Positions 26,184 to 37,525 of a DNA stretch of 64,000 bases are shown in pieces. The position numbers and the translations under genes were made by a program. Origin of the DNA: Dasypus novemcinctus (taxonomy: Eukaryota > Chordata > Mammalia > Cingulata > Dasypodidae); the NCBI RefSeq assembly GCF_030445035.2, contig NC_080699.1, forward strand, positions 7,068,001 to 7,132,000, given 5' to 3'. The notes below the pieces were generated by a model. It saw only the letters and a list, made by a program, of their open reading frames with translations. It searched no databases and was not told the origin of the DNA. The first letter of the stretch is position 1. Every line of letters starts with the position of its first letter.

Positions 26184-26379
26184 TTCTTCTCCATGTATAT
26201 AAGTATATGTAAATATTCCTTTATTCTTTTACCTCCTCTTACACAAATAATCCTGTGCTCTTCAAGCTCTTCTGCTTCATTTAACAACATCTTAGTGTTT
26301 GCCCCATACTTACATAAAAGAATGCTCTTATTTATGGATGCTCTGAATTCCATTGAATGGAAAAATTGATTACCTTTGT

Positions 26380-26640
26380 TCTACTTACGGACATTTCAGT
26401 TGATTACAACCTTTTGCTGTCACAAACTATGCTGCAATAAATAACTTTGTATACTTGATCATTTTTGTATGCAAATTTATCTATAGGCAAAATCCCAACA
26501 AGTAGAGCAGCTGCATCAAAGAGTACGCACATTTGTAATTTTGATTGCTATTATGAAACTGCTCTCCATTGAGATTTATCAGTTTATGCTGCTACTAGCA
26601 ATGTTTAGATAAGAATGCCCATTTCTGTTGCCAATAGAGA
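26380..26640 (-). repeat. Old L1 3' fragment
   Basis: 'cacaaactatgctgcaataaataac' followed by 'ctgctctccattgagatttatcag' is the antisense of an L1 ORF2/3' segment. Diverged, limits approximate. Confidence 0.5.
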
Positions 26641-28904
26641 ATTATCAAGCATATCGAGCTCTATCAGTTTGAGATGAAAAATGGCCTCTGAGTATAGTTT
26701 AACTTAAAATTATGAGGGTTTTTTTGGTGTCAAAATCATGAAGAAAACAATAACTTTTGCCTCTTTCTTTACACAAGGACAAATTCAACTTTGCTTGCCA
26801 TAAGAGATGCTTAATTCAAATATCCCACTTTGCCTTACCCACAGTACACCTGTTTGAGTTTAAAGGACCCACAGTCCTTTGATCATTCTCTTTTCCCCAG
26901 GATCCATCAGCCCCTTCCTGCCTTACTCTCTTTTCTTTCTAGCTTAGAATCTTTCACATACTCATCCCATTAATTAGTTGCCGCTGTTGTCCTTCCAGTA
27001 TTTCCGTGTGGCCCGATCACTATCTCTGGTTAAGCCAACTTTCTTCTCCCTGTGTGAACCCCTGGGCAGCCCGGCCTTGCTGGGAAAAACCACACCAGCA
27101 GGCAGGCTAAAAGCCTAGATCAGAACAGTTCTCCGGTCCCATTCGGCCCTCCAGGCTGCCAGGCGGGGTTCCCCGGTTACCTCATTATTCCATTCTGACT
27201 ATTTTAAACATACTTCATCTTCCTCAGACCTCCAGCACGCCTCACCAACTGTTCTCTTTTCCATAAAAGACTCCATCTTCCATCTTTCAGGTGCAACAGA
27301 AACTTTCAGACAGGAATCCCCTCAATTTTACACCACCATGTCTATACTCCCCCACCCTCTTCACATCCATTCTAACAGCAAGAAAAGAGGCAATATCCAC
27401 TTACCTTATCTAAAGCCAATTTCTTTACTTTTGCTCTGAATCCTATGTATTCTTGTTTTCTCAAGAAAATTGCACTACTGATTATTTTCTCAGTTCAGTC
27501 AACTTCTCCTTCTCTACTGATCTTTTTCATCAACACTTAAACATACCTTAGTCACTCCTATTTCACAACAAGCAAATGCCTTTGAACTCCCCTCTTGCAG
27601 CTAAAATCTTTAGAGATTTGCATAGCTACACTGTTTCTATTAGCTTTCTTTCCCATTCCCTCCTCCATCAATCTACTCCAGTGTGGTCTGTCTCCTACTT
27701 CTTCATGGAATTTTCTCTTCCAAATTTTTAACAACCTCTTTGTGTTCATCCAAAGGATTTTTTAAAAAATCTCACTTGGCCTTAACGATGCTAAACCTTG
27801 TTGACCATTTCCTCCTTTTTGAAGTGCCCCACCTGATTCTATGATATTGCCCTCTTCTACTCCTTCTTCCTTCCTGGACATTCTTTCTCAACCATGCTCT
27901 TCCTCTCCACTTTCTCTGGTCTCCCTTTAAGCATGCAGGTTCTCTCCAGAAGTCTTCCCTAGGCTTTTCTACCTTCTCACTCTTTACTGCTGACTACATA
28001 GAAAGACCAACTCAACCCATCCCAACTACACTCTTGTTTCATCTATTTTCCTAAATTTCCTTCTTTTCATTGCTCCCCATCTCAATTAAAAACACTGATA
28101 ACTCAAGCCAGAATCTAGGGGAGCATCAAAAATTTTGGACAGATTTTACCTTTAAATTAACTCTTAAATCTATCCATTATGCCTACCCACATTCATTCTT
28201 TATTTTGGTCTACTGCAGTTGCCTCACAAGTGATTTCCCTTGCTCATTCATGCTCATCTACATCCATGTTCCAACAGAAGCCAAGAAGCTTCTTGAATCC
28301 ACAAGGGTATGCTTTCCAGTTTCATAACTTACTAAGTGGACCATTTACATAATTTTATAAGCGTGAAGGATTAATCTGATTCATGGACACATCCACATTT
28401 CTGGTTATAAAAAGTTACAAAACTACATTTGAAATTTCAATTTCTGTTTTTGTTTGTTTGCTTACTTTCTTACTTCTTGTAATCCCACAAGAAATTAGGC
28501 CCAAGTTTCAGATGGTCAAGCTCAGGACACCATGGACTGCCAATTTTCTCAGTAGTCGCCATAAGAGAATTTCTTTTCCTGAGCATGAAGTAGAAAGGGA
28601 AGCACAGAAAAACGTCTGCTTCCTCTTTCCAAATCTTTCTCTGAGGTCTCTGTTTTATGTAAAGATCCATGTTAAATTTTTAGCACTTACAGTTTGTAAA
28701 GGGAGTGAATATCCATGTGGAAATGTTGTAAGATGCATTGCTTAATTCTGATACTCTTCCAGCACCTTTTGGATCTTGGATCTCTTTTTATGGAGTTTTC
28801 ATTTTGGTTTTCTTCCCTCCCTAAATAGGGAACCAGAAATGCCTGGAAATTCATTTGGGTGGTTCTTCACCCAAACCAGTGACTGACTTAGTAGGGAGAG
28901 TGTC
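26641..28904. other. Pyrimidine-rich intergenic DNA, unassigned
   Basis: 26,900-28,340 is strongly C/T-biased on the plus strand with no stable frame. It may be one strand of an old repeat (the segment at 33,760-35,050 has a similar look), but I cannot name it. The frame at 28,383-28,745 (120 codons) has no recognisable domain. Confidence 0.35.
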
Positions 28905-29578
28905 TGTGGCAATTTGATATTACTTATGAATCCCCCCAAAAGAGAAAGATTATGTTTGTAAACCAGTCTTTTCTTCTGGGTGTGATACTCTTTAATTGTA
29001 TTAAATTCCAAGCTTTTAAGTTTACTTGATAAAGATTAGGGCTTTGATTTAACCATGTCAGTATGGCGTGACTCAGCGTTGAGTCCCCACCCCCTTAGTG
29101 GGCTGATATAAACTGACACTCACTCAAGAAGACACAGGAGAAGATCCAGGAAGAGAGAGAGCTCCATAGACATGGAAAAGGCCAGTGCTCTGTCATGTTG
29201 GGTCCTGGTGCCCCTGGAGAGAGCTGAGCTGTCGGCCTGATAATTTGCAGCTGTGCAGCTGATAAGGCCTGGAAAGAATCAAGCCCTATTCCAGACTATA
29301 TACAGGAAGACCTGAGATAAGCCCTATGCCAGACTACAGTTGAGATTAGAAAAAGCTGGTCCCAAGGAACCTTAAGAGGAAGAAGGAAGGAGAGACCAGG
29401 CAGAGCTTGCCCACCATCTTGCTTCAACACATGGCAACTGACTTTGGTAAGAAAGCAGTCTTGAGTTGGACTCTTTAGGACCTCGAAATTGTAAGGTTTT
29501 ACCCCAAATAAATACCCTTTATAAAAACCAACAGATTTCTCATACTTTGTATCAGCACCCCTTTGGCTAACTAATACA
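28905..29578 (+). mobile_element. Solo LTR, ERVL/MaLR-like
   Basis: It starts TGTGGCAATTTGATATTACT and ends GGCTAACTAATACA, corresponding end to end with the minus-strand LTR at 10,247-10,818. It has 'ttgagtccccacccccttag' at 29,080 and an AATAAA at 29,507. Flanks GTGTC (28,900-28,904) and GTGTG (29,579-29,583) fit a 5-bp duplication with one change. Confidence 0.75.
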
Positions 29579-29869
29579 GTGTGAAAGTCTCAGTTTCTCT
29601 GTCTCCTGTTAGGACAACTCAGGGGCATAATTTATATTCTCAAAATCCCCACAAGAACCACCCTCTGAGGGGCTTTGTCTCTTTGCCCAACCTCTTCCCT
29701 TCCCTGTTTTCCCTTCGCAGTTTCTCTTAGAGTACTTTCTTAAAAAATCACTGGAACAAGAGCAATGGTTGTTTTTTTCCTTCCTTTTTAAACATGTAAA
29801 TCTCAAGCTCTGTCAGATATTGTCTATTTATACTTATCTCTATACTTTCCTTTCTGTACTCTGTGATGC

Positions 29870-32800
29870 TAGGGCTGGAATTTGCAAAACATAATTCCAA
29901 GACTCCCTTGTCAACTAGATTCCAGCTAAGTTCCTGGTAGATACTTAAGCAAGATTAAGAGCCAGGAAACAGGGAGAGGGCATCTTTCTTTCTGTGTCTG
30001 GCAGCAGCAACAGGCTGGCTCTGGGTTAAATCTCTTTTAGAAAGCTACAGGAGCAGTAGTAGCTTTCTAAAGTTACCAATCTGTGACTAACACAAAGTTT
30101 CTTCTATTGCTTGTCCAGTGCTTCCAACCAAGTTTTGAACCAATTTCGTTTATTAATTCCCTCTTTGAATTCTTAGAATTGATTCTATTTTCATGACTGG
30201 CCATTGATTGATAAGTAAGTTCTTCTTTAGTAATATTTAAAGTTTCAAAATAAATAAAATATTGAGATAAAAACAATAAGTGGTAATTTTAGAATGTACT
30301 TTTTGGTAGGAATGATGAATATAAGGACTTTGGGGTGTGGAATGGTTGCTTCTGCCTGCAGAACCTTCAGAAAGAAAAATGAAAGCTCAGGGCATTCAAC
30401 TCTCAGCTTAAGGCATGTGGTGGCCATAAAATCATCTCGTATTGCTTCCAGCTTCAAGGCTGTTATAAATAAAATAAAAAATTCTTCTAGTTGCAGAGTT
30501 ACAATGTAAGGTAGTTTTTAGCTTTTTTAAGTCTCTTGTGTGCTTGTTAGAGCATTCCTTAGGATGGAGTAGGATGATGAGAATTGGAATTATGACATTT
30601 GGACAGATTCAAGAGAATCTGAAAACTCTGAATTTCATATTCCCCTGGGTTTCCTCCATTAGTGGAAGCATCCCTTTTTCCTTGTCTGAGGAGACTAGTC
30701 TTCCTTTGCAATGGTTTTCCAGTTCTGATCAAGACACATCCCATTTATCTTTCATGGCAGCAAGATCTCTAATAGGATCAGATCCCAGTATGGGCCAGGA
30801 GAATGAGTACAAAATCTGACACAGGAGGAGATAGCTAACATCTCTAAAGAATAGTAATATTTTGCTAATTTTTCTCAACAGAATCTTGAGGTATATTTAT
30901 GACAGTGGATTCTAAGTGAATGAGGATGGAATTGCTTGCTTGGTTGACCAAATCTACAGGATTCTGTGTTGGACTTCTGGCAAACCCCTATGGTAGGATC
31001 TCAGCCCCTAGGGTTTTAGACCAAAGCAATGCTATCTCTTGAAATTCTCCTTTTGAGAAACAGCTTTCAACTTACTAATAAATCCTACTAGAGAGAACTT
31101 GACCATTGGACATAAGCAGACTGTACTACTAAAGATCATGTTATTATATGGCTGCCCAGTAGGAACTGGGTATTATCTCATCCACTAGACCATAAAATTG
31201 AGTATGCACAAGAGTCCGTTATCAAGAGAATGCTTACTATATGAACCTATGCTTGAACATTCCCTAAAGGCATGATTAAGTATCATGTGCCGGTGGTCCA
31301 AACTCCCTTGATAGCCACTCCTAAGGTCTCATCATCACTTACTCAACCCACACCTATGGATTCACAGAGAGTTCCTTATAAATAATTGATGAAAAAAGAG
31401 AATCTTGGTCCAGGCTTACAGATGATCTATATCCTAGCACCAGTGTAATAAGAACTGCTATGGAACAAAGCCCTACCCAAAAGTGGCCTATAAGAGTGGG
31501 GAAGGGAAGTCCTTTCAATGAACAGAACATCAAAGGTTCTGAAGGGTGATGTGTTCCTTAAGATAGGTGCTTATCTAGATATGAATCTGCCTTCCTGGCC
31601 CACGGTGCTTCTGCCACTACCACCATCCATAAATCTATAAAATACTTACTCACTGTCATAGTAGCCAATTTAGTATTGCCTCTGACCAAAAAGTTCATTT
31701 TACTGTACAAGAAATGTGGTATTGGTGGTATACCAAAACTTGTCTTACTGCCTGCCCTATTACTGACCTAACAGAATGGTATTAGAGGGGCTACTAGGAA
31801 CACAGTTTGGGCACCATATGGGAGACAACTCCTGATGAAGTTTGGGTGCTTGGAATCACCAATCACTCAATCATGCTGTTTCTCTTAAAGCTAGACTATT
31901 TTCTGGGGATCAAGAAGTTAAAGTTGAAGTAACTTCTCTTATTACACCAGATATCTCACAATATTTTTGCTTCCAGTCTCCATGACTCTGTATACTGTTG
32001 TTTTAGTCTTAGTATCTATAAGAGAAAAGGTTCCATGATGGATACCTCAGTGTCATTTGACCATTAGAGACTTCTTATTGCCATAAACTATTAGTTTAGG
32101 GAAATTTAATTTGGAAACCAGTGCATTCTTTGGGGTGCCTCTTAGTACTTTTAAATACAAACAAGTAAAGATAACTGATGGTTCAGAGCTTTGACCAGGT
32201 AAAAAATGCTGACCAACAAAAGGTAAGGGGACCATGGATTATATAATAGAATAAAGTTGGGAACATAAATTCTATCTTCATGATAATTGGCAGAAATACA
32301 TATTTTCTTCGTTGCATGTGACATATATATTTCTTTTATTAACCAATGTATTTTTTCCTCTTTCCTTTCCTATTTTATGAGGAGTGGTGCTATAATTAAC
32401 TTTAATTTAGCCTATAGGTTACAGTGTCTAGGACAGATTATGACTGGACTAGAAGAGGAATTACCATCCCTCAGGGATTGATGCAGACACAATGGGACTT
32501 TTTCTTGCACCATTTGGGGGAAAGTATGAAAAATATTCTCCTTGATATAAGGGATGATTGAAACATGTTAGATGAAATCGTGAGGATGATGTTATAGCTG
32601 TTATCTGGAATTTTAAATATAGGTAAAAGGTAGTGTACAGATGCTGAATAACCAAAAGGATTGACAGTACTGGATTTTAGAAGCAGTGGTGACAGCAGTT
32701 TCATCACTGGAACCAAGGGCTCTTGTGTGATGGGTAACTCCATTTTTCCATTTTATCCCTCCAGTTTTAGGCATGGTAGCAATTACCTGGATAACAGGAC

Positions 32801-33010
32801 CTTCCTGCTATTGCTTCTTTAACTCTTCCAATACTTTTGTAACCCATCTCCTGTATTAATTCTCCTGATTTAAGTATGTAAAGTAGTATTCTATTTTCCT
32901 GACTGACCACTGACTGGTGAGTCCCTCCTTAATGTTATTTGGGATTTTAAAGTAAATTAAACAGTTACTAAAAATATCTGGTAAGTTTAGAATGTTCTTT
33001 CTCACGTGAT
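29870..33010 (+). mobile_element. Decayed ERVL-like provirus with two divergent LTR-like ends
   Basis: The block near 30,100-30,300 ('attgcttgtccagtgcttcc ... gactggccattgattgataag') is a diverged copy of the block near 32,810-33,000 ('attgcttctttaactcttcc ... gactgaccactgactggtgag'), in the same order, as expected for two LTRs. Between them, 31,060-31,560 resembles an ERVL pol/RNase H region ('ggtccaggcttacagatgatc' near 31,409). Stops and indels are everywhere. Limits are approximate and the class III call is tentative. Confidence 0.5.
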
Positions 33011-33258
33011 ATGTTCTTTACCTACCTACCAGTTTTATCTCTGAGACTCTGAAATGCAAATCATGATTTGTTTTTTTAATGATCTTACCTAACTTTTGAA
33101 GTATGCGCTGTCATAATTTACCATCCAGTTTTTGTTCTTGGTGCTGTCATCTATTGACCTCCCTTTCATTTACTGATGAATTCATAGCTGGCTCAGTGGT
33201 TTCTTCTCTCTTCAACTCCAGTTACCATTTTTATGCCCTCTGTGTCCAGGAAGGTGAC

Positions 33259-33721
33259 TTTTAGTGGCTTGGAGCTAAGCACCCCAGAAAAGCATGTTCT
33301 TAGACTTAGTCCATTCCTGTGGGGGTGAACGCTTGTCATAACACCTTTCAACGAGTTACTTCAGTCAAGGTGTGGCCCAGCTGAATCAGGATGGGTCTCA
33401 GTCCTATGACTGGAGGCCTTATGGAGAAGGCCTCAGAGGAGAAAGACAGGAGCAGGCAGAAGCTGGAAGTCAAGGGGTCCCAGAAGAGACAGGAGAAGCC
33501 AGGAGAGCTGCCAGGTGCATTGCCATGTGACAGAAAAGTCAAGGACCAAGCGTTACTGGCCGTTAGCTCCAGAAAGCCATAGTCTACTGGGAGAAAGCAT
33601 TACACTGATGATGCCTTGATTTTGGATTTCTCCTAGCCTCCAAACTGCAAGGCAGTAAATTCCTGCTGCTTTAGTGATCCCATTGCGTGGCATTTGTTTA
33701 AGTAGCCAGGAAACGAAAACA
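33259..33721 (+). mobile_element. Solo LTR, MaLR-like
   Basis: The 3' end follows a MaLR-type pattern: 'tgatgccttgattttggatttctcctagcctcc' across 33,608-33,642, 'gtaaattcctgctgct' near 33,656, then 'gcgtggcatttgtttaagtagcc'. GTGAC precedes it (33,254-33,258) and follows it (33,722-33,726), a likely 5-bp target duplication. The exact 5' base is uncertain. Confidence 0.6.
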
Positions 33722-35084
33722 GTGACCTCTGCAACATTTCGGCCTCTGTATTTGTTTACTTCCTCACCTCTAGTGATCTTTTTCTTTATCTCACATTACC
33801 TACAAGTTCCCATTATTTGCTTGACTTTTTCATTTACAAATATAGCCTCGATTTCAGATATCCTTCTTTCTGACCATCACCTTCTCTTTTTCTACCCCAT
33901 ATACTCTTCTACTAATATTCGTCTACTTATTGGGTTTTATTTTATTATTAGTTCATTGATCCTTTATGCTGCCACTTCTCTGAATCATTCATGTCTATGG
34001 TGCCCTCAGTCTATCTCAACAAATCTTAGATTTCATGATCCACCACTAAAATCATCCCTTTCAAAAGACCATAACTGCCTGTGACCTTTCCTCTCCTGTT
34101 TTGCCTAGCAAAAGCTTAAGCTAGGTTAAACCCAATTATCTCCCTAATTCCTGCTTATAGTGAGAGTTGCTAAATATTTAACTGTAGAAAAAATAACCAT
34201 GATGACTGACATCCCTTTTAATTTATGTTATCAAATTGGCACTCAATATTGCCCCAGAATTTTACCAAATTTTCCTACCGTGTTTGCTCTCTGTGTCTCC
34301 AAACTGTCTATTTCATACGCTCTTTTCTCATTTTAGACTTCTCACACCTCTTCTTCCCCGTGGCTCTCAGCTGATGATCTTCCATTATATTTCAGAGAAA
34401 TATGAGCAACTCAATTGAATTCCATCTTCTTACTACAAATATACGAAGCTCTCTGCACCTGTACCCACACTGTGTACTTTTCCTCTTCTGACGATATCTG
34501 GAGTGGCACTGCTCCTGTCAAAGATCTCAGTTTATACCCTGAATCCCACCTCCTCTTATCCTCTCAGGGCTTTATTCCAGCCATTCTCTGCCCTTGCTCC
34601 TCTCTCTACTGAATCAGTCCTCGGTATGAAAAGATGTCTAATATTTACCGTAGAATAATTAAACTCTTCCTTGATCTTACATCCATCTCTAGCTAATGTC
34701 CTTCTTCTCTAGTTCTTTTTATTGAAAGAGTTTTCCATGGTCATTGCTTTACTTCCCCCTCATCCTCTCCACCCCACTTCAACTGCTCTTGTCAAATCAT
34801 GGGTGACTTCCATGTTGAGAAAACTTTGGGAGATACCAATGGAAGGCAAGAGAAAGTAAATTCAGTATAGTTATTTCTTAAATGTTGTTCATTAGGGTCC
34901 TTAGTCTCTCTTCTTAATATTCTCTACATACTCTTTCTTGGTGATTTCATTTATTGCTATGAATTTAAATCCCACTTACAGATTTAAAAGTTATCACCAT
35001 AGGTCTTCAGCCCAGACTTTTCTCTGAACCATATTTCACCCCAAACTCAACATGCCTAAAGCAGAAATCCTTTTTTCCACTCCA
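33722..35084. other. Pyrimidine-rich intergenic DNA, unassigned
   Basis: C/T-rich on the plus strand with a 136-codon frame at 33,674-34,084 that has no recognisable features beyond hydrophobic composition expected from T-rich codons. Probably an old repeat. Confidence 0.35.
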
Positions 35085-35280
35085 AAAAAGAAGGAAGCAT
35101 TAATTTGGTAGTTTATATATATTAACCTGATATTTATACCTATATAAGAATAGGGATTATCCTCATTTTCAGGTGAGGAAATAGAAGCTTAGAAAGTTGA
35201 AGTAACATGCTTAGTCACACAGGAACTCAGGGTCTGAGGCGGGATGCACCCCACTGGTCTGACTTCGGAATCCCTCCTCT
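35085..35280 (+). repeat. MIR SINE remnant
   Basis: 'tcctcattttcaggtgaggaaatagaagcttagaaagtt' lies over 35,160-35,198, followed by 'cttagtcacacaggaactcagg'. This is the conserved MIR core. Confidence 0.7.
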
Positions 35281-36488
35281 TCCTGCATGCACTGTCACAG
35301 AAACAGCCTGGGGTATCCCAAGGACCTCCTTTAAGGAGGTGAGGGTCTGAAGGCAATACTGAGGAGGCAGAAGTCAACAGGATTCATCCGAGGAGGTCTT
35401 GTGGAGGAGGAGACCGCTGGAAAAGAAAAGAGAATGGGAAGATGAATACAGCAACTGAGAGTAAGCAGGAAATTGAAGTTTTAGAGGGGAATCAACAAAT
35501 TCCAAGGAGGAAGAGAACAAGGAGTCTGATTTGACTGCCTTTCCTTGGATAAGATTTAAACATTAACTGAAGGCAGAAGTTTCACTGCAGAAGTGACTGC
35601 AAGATAAGCAATTAATGAAGTACCTCGAAATGTGTTTTAAAATAGGCACGTTCCAAAACAGGGGCAGGGAACACATGCTCAAAATAATGCTTAAAATTTC
35701 AATTGAGCTTGCATTTCAAGATTTCGGAAACAGAGATCATGCATTCCTTAAAAGTTAAATTGTCGATCCAGTGGCCAACATGCACTTTTGTTACCACAAT
35801 TCAGGTCAAGACGTGCAAACGTGAGGGAATCAAAAGCCAAGGTGACCCAAGAAGTATCTAATCAATTGCCCTGTACCCTACCAAGATCAGAAGCTTATTA
35901 TGCCAGGAGTACATTTACTAGGTGGAGAGAAAGGAGTGATGTTTTCGCTTTCATCATTCTGTTTGAAGCACATCAACAATTAGACAGCATTAAGATTTTG
36001 ACATTTGACTTCAGGCTGGAGAAAACAAAGGGTATGCATTGTTCTGCAGTTTCCAAATGGGATTAGGGTTGATCTTAAACATTTCTCAAGTTATTTCCAT
36101 TACTTCAATGGAAGTAAACCTCAAGGTTATAGATTTATAGATATATTATTATATTTGTAATTATTAAAGGCAACCATTTAAAATTTTTGTGACATTCATT
36201 AAAATCTTGAGGAGCCAGACACCTTAAAATGCTTAAGGAAAGACAACTGTTTTTGTGTGTTTATTTATTTGTGCAAGAATTTCCTTCTAGTATTACATGT
36301 GTAAAATATTTTTATCTACATAAAATGACATCATATTGTTTTAAATGTTTAATTTTGCAGTCATTCACTAAATGGGACTATACATATTAGTTTAAGGTAT
36401 CTATAGAAATATATATCTTTAAGGCATAAAAAAAACTAAAATAAACACACTGCACAACATAAGAAATAAAGCATCATCAATATCTTCA
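35281..36488. other. Intergenic DNA, nothing recognised
   Basis: Purine-rich at 35,340-35,560, otherwise AT-rich. The 92-codon frame at 35,788-36,066 has no recognisable domain. Confidence 0.4.
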
Positions 36489-36950
36489 AAATAAATTTTT
36501 TTTTAATTAGAGAAGTTGCAAGTTTATAAAAAAATCACATGGAAAATGTAGAGTGCCCATATACCCACCAACACACATAGTTTTCCCTATTATTAACACT
36601 TTGTATTAGTGTGATAGCTTTGTTAAAATTGATGAAACAATATTATTATAATCATACAATTAACTATAGTCCATAATTTACATTAGGGATCACTATTTGT
36701 ATTGTAAAGTCCTATGTTGTTTTTAATATTTACTTTAGTAATGTAACCTAAAGTGTCCCCTTTTAGCCACATTCAAGTATATAATCCATTGGTATTATAT
36801 TCACAATGTTATGCTATCACCACCATCACCCATTATCAAAACTCTTCCATCACCCCAAACAGAAATTTTGTGCCAGTTAAGCTTTAACTCCCCATTCCTG
36901 ACCCGGGCCCCTGGTAATCTGTATTCTAGTTTCTGACTGTATGTTATCAA
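36489..36950 (-). mobile_element. L1/HAL1 3'UTR fragment
   Basis: A T-rich start, then the same 3'UTR seen at 7,860 and 37,540, including 'attagtgtgatagctttg' near 36,606 and 'ctatcaccaccatcaccc' near 36,812. Flanks 'atcaatatctt' (about 36,477) and 'atcaagatctt' (about 36,946) fit a target duplication with one change. Confidence 0.7.
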
Positions 36951-36959
36951 GATCTTTTA

Positions 36960-37515
36960 AGCCTCCTATGTGTGTGGCACTCCACACTGTACCTTCTCCC
37001 TAACCCAAAGGGTGATAATTATTTTTAAATTTTGCATTAATTATACACATTTAATTTGTTATCATTTTAGTACATAAGTTTGTATACTTAATATTTGTGT
37101 AAAAATTTTACTTTAAATAATTGTTATTGTACTATTCATGTTTTTTCTGCAACTCACTTATTTAACTGAATGTTATGATTTGGGATTTATCCATATTGAT
37201 GAATTTTTCATTCTTTCATTTTATTGATGTAAAGCAGAGGTCAGAAAACATTTTCTATAAAGAGCCAAATAATACCACTCTAGGGTTTGAAAGTCATACA
37301 ATCTCTGTTGCAACTCTTCAACTCTACTGATGTACCACAAAGCAGCCAAGACAATGTATAAATAAATGAGTGTGGCTGTATCCTAACAGCACTTTATTTA
37401 CAGAAACAGGCAACAGGCTGTATTTGGCCTGAGAGCCAGAGCCAGAATCTATGTATAGTATTCTGTTATATAAGTATAGCATAATTTACTCAATTTTCTT
37501 AGATGAGTTTTTAGG
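36960..37515 (-). repeat. Old L1 fragment, first part
   Basis: Antisense L1 3' sequence ('ggatttatccatattgatg' near 37,182; 'ttttaggttgtttctag' at 37,510) that continues at 41,086 after a HAL1 insertion. A hAT-type element also interrupts it at 37,233-37,450. Confidence 0.6.
37233..37450 (+). mobile_element. hAT-Charlie-type non-autonomous DNA element inside old L1
   Basis: 'aggtcagaaaacattttctataaagagcc' over 37,239-37,267 and 'gtgtggctgtatcctaacagcactttatttacagaaaca' over 37,369-37,407 match the well-known mammalian element that speaks of 'gtcagcaaactttttctg'. The exact subfamily (MER58/MER3-like) is not certain. Confidence 0.6.
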
Positions 37516-37525
37516 TTGTTTCTAG
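37516..37525. repeat. HAL1 target-site duplication, left (TTGTTTCTAG)
   Basis: Repeats exactly at 41,076-41,085. The old L1 sequence is continuous if the HAL1 is removed in the mind. Confidence 0.7.
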
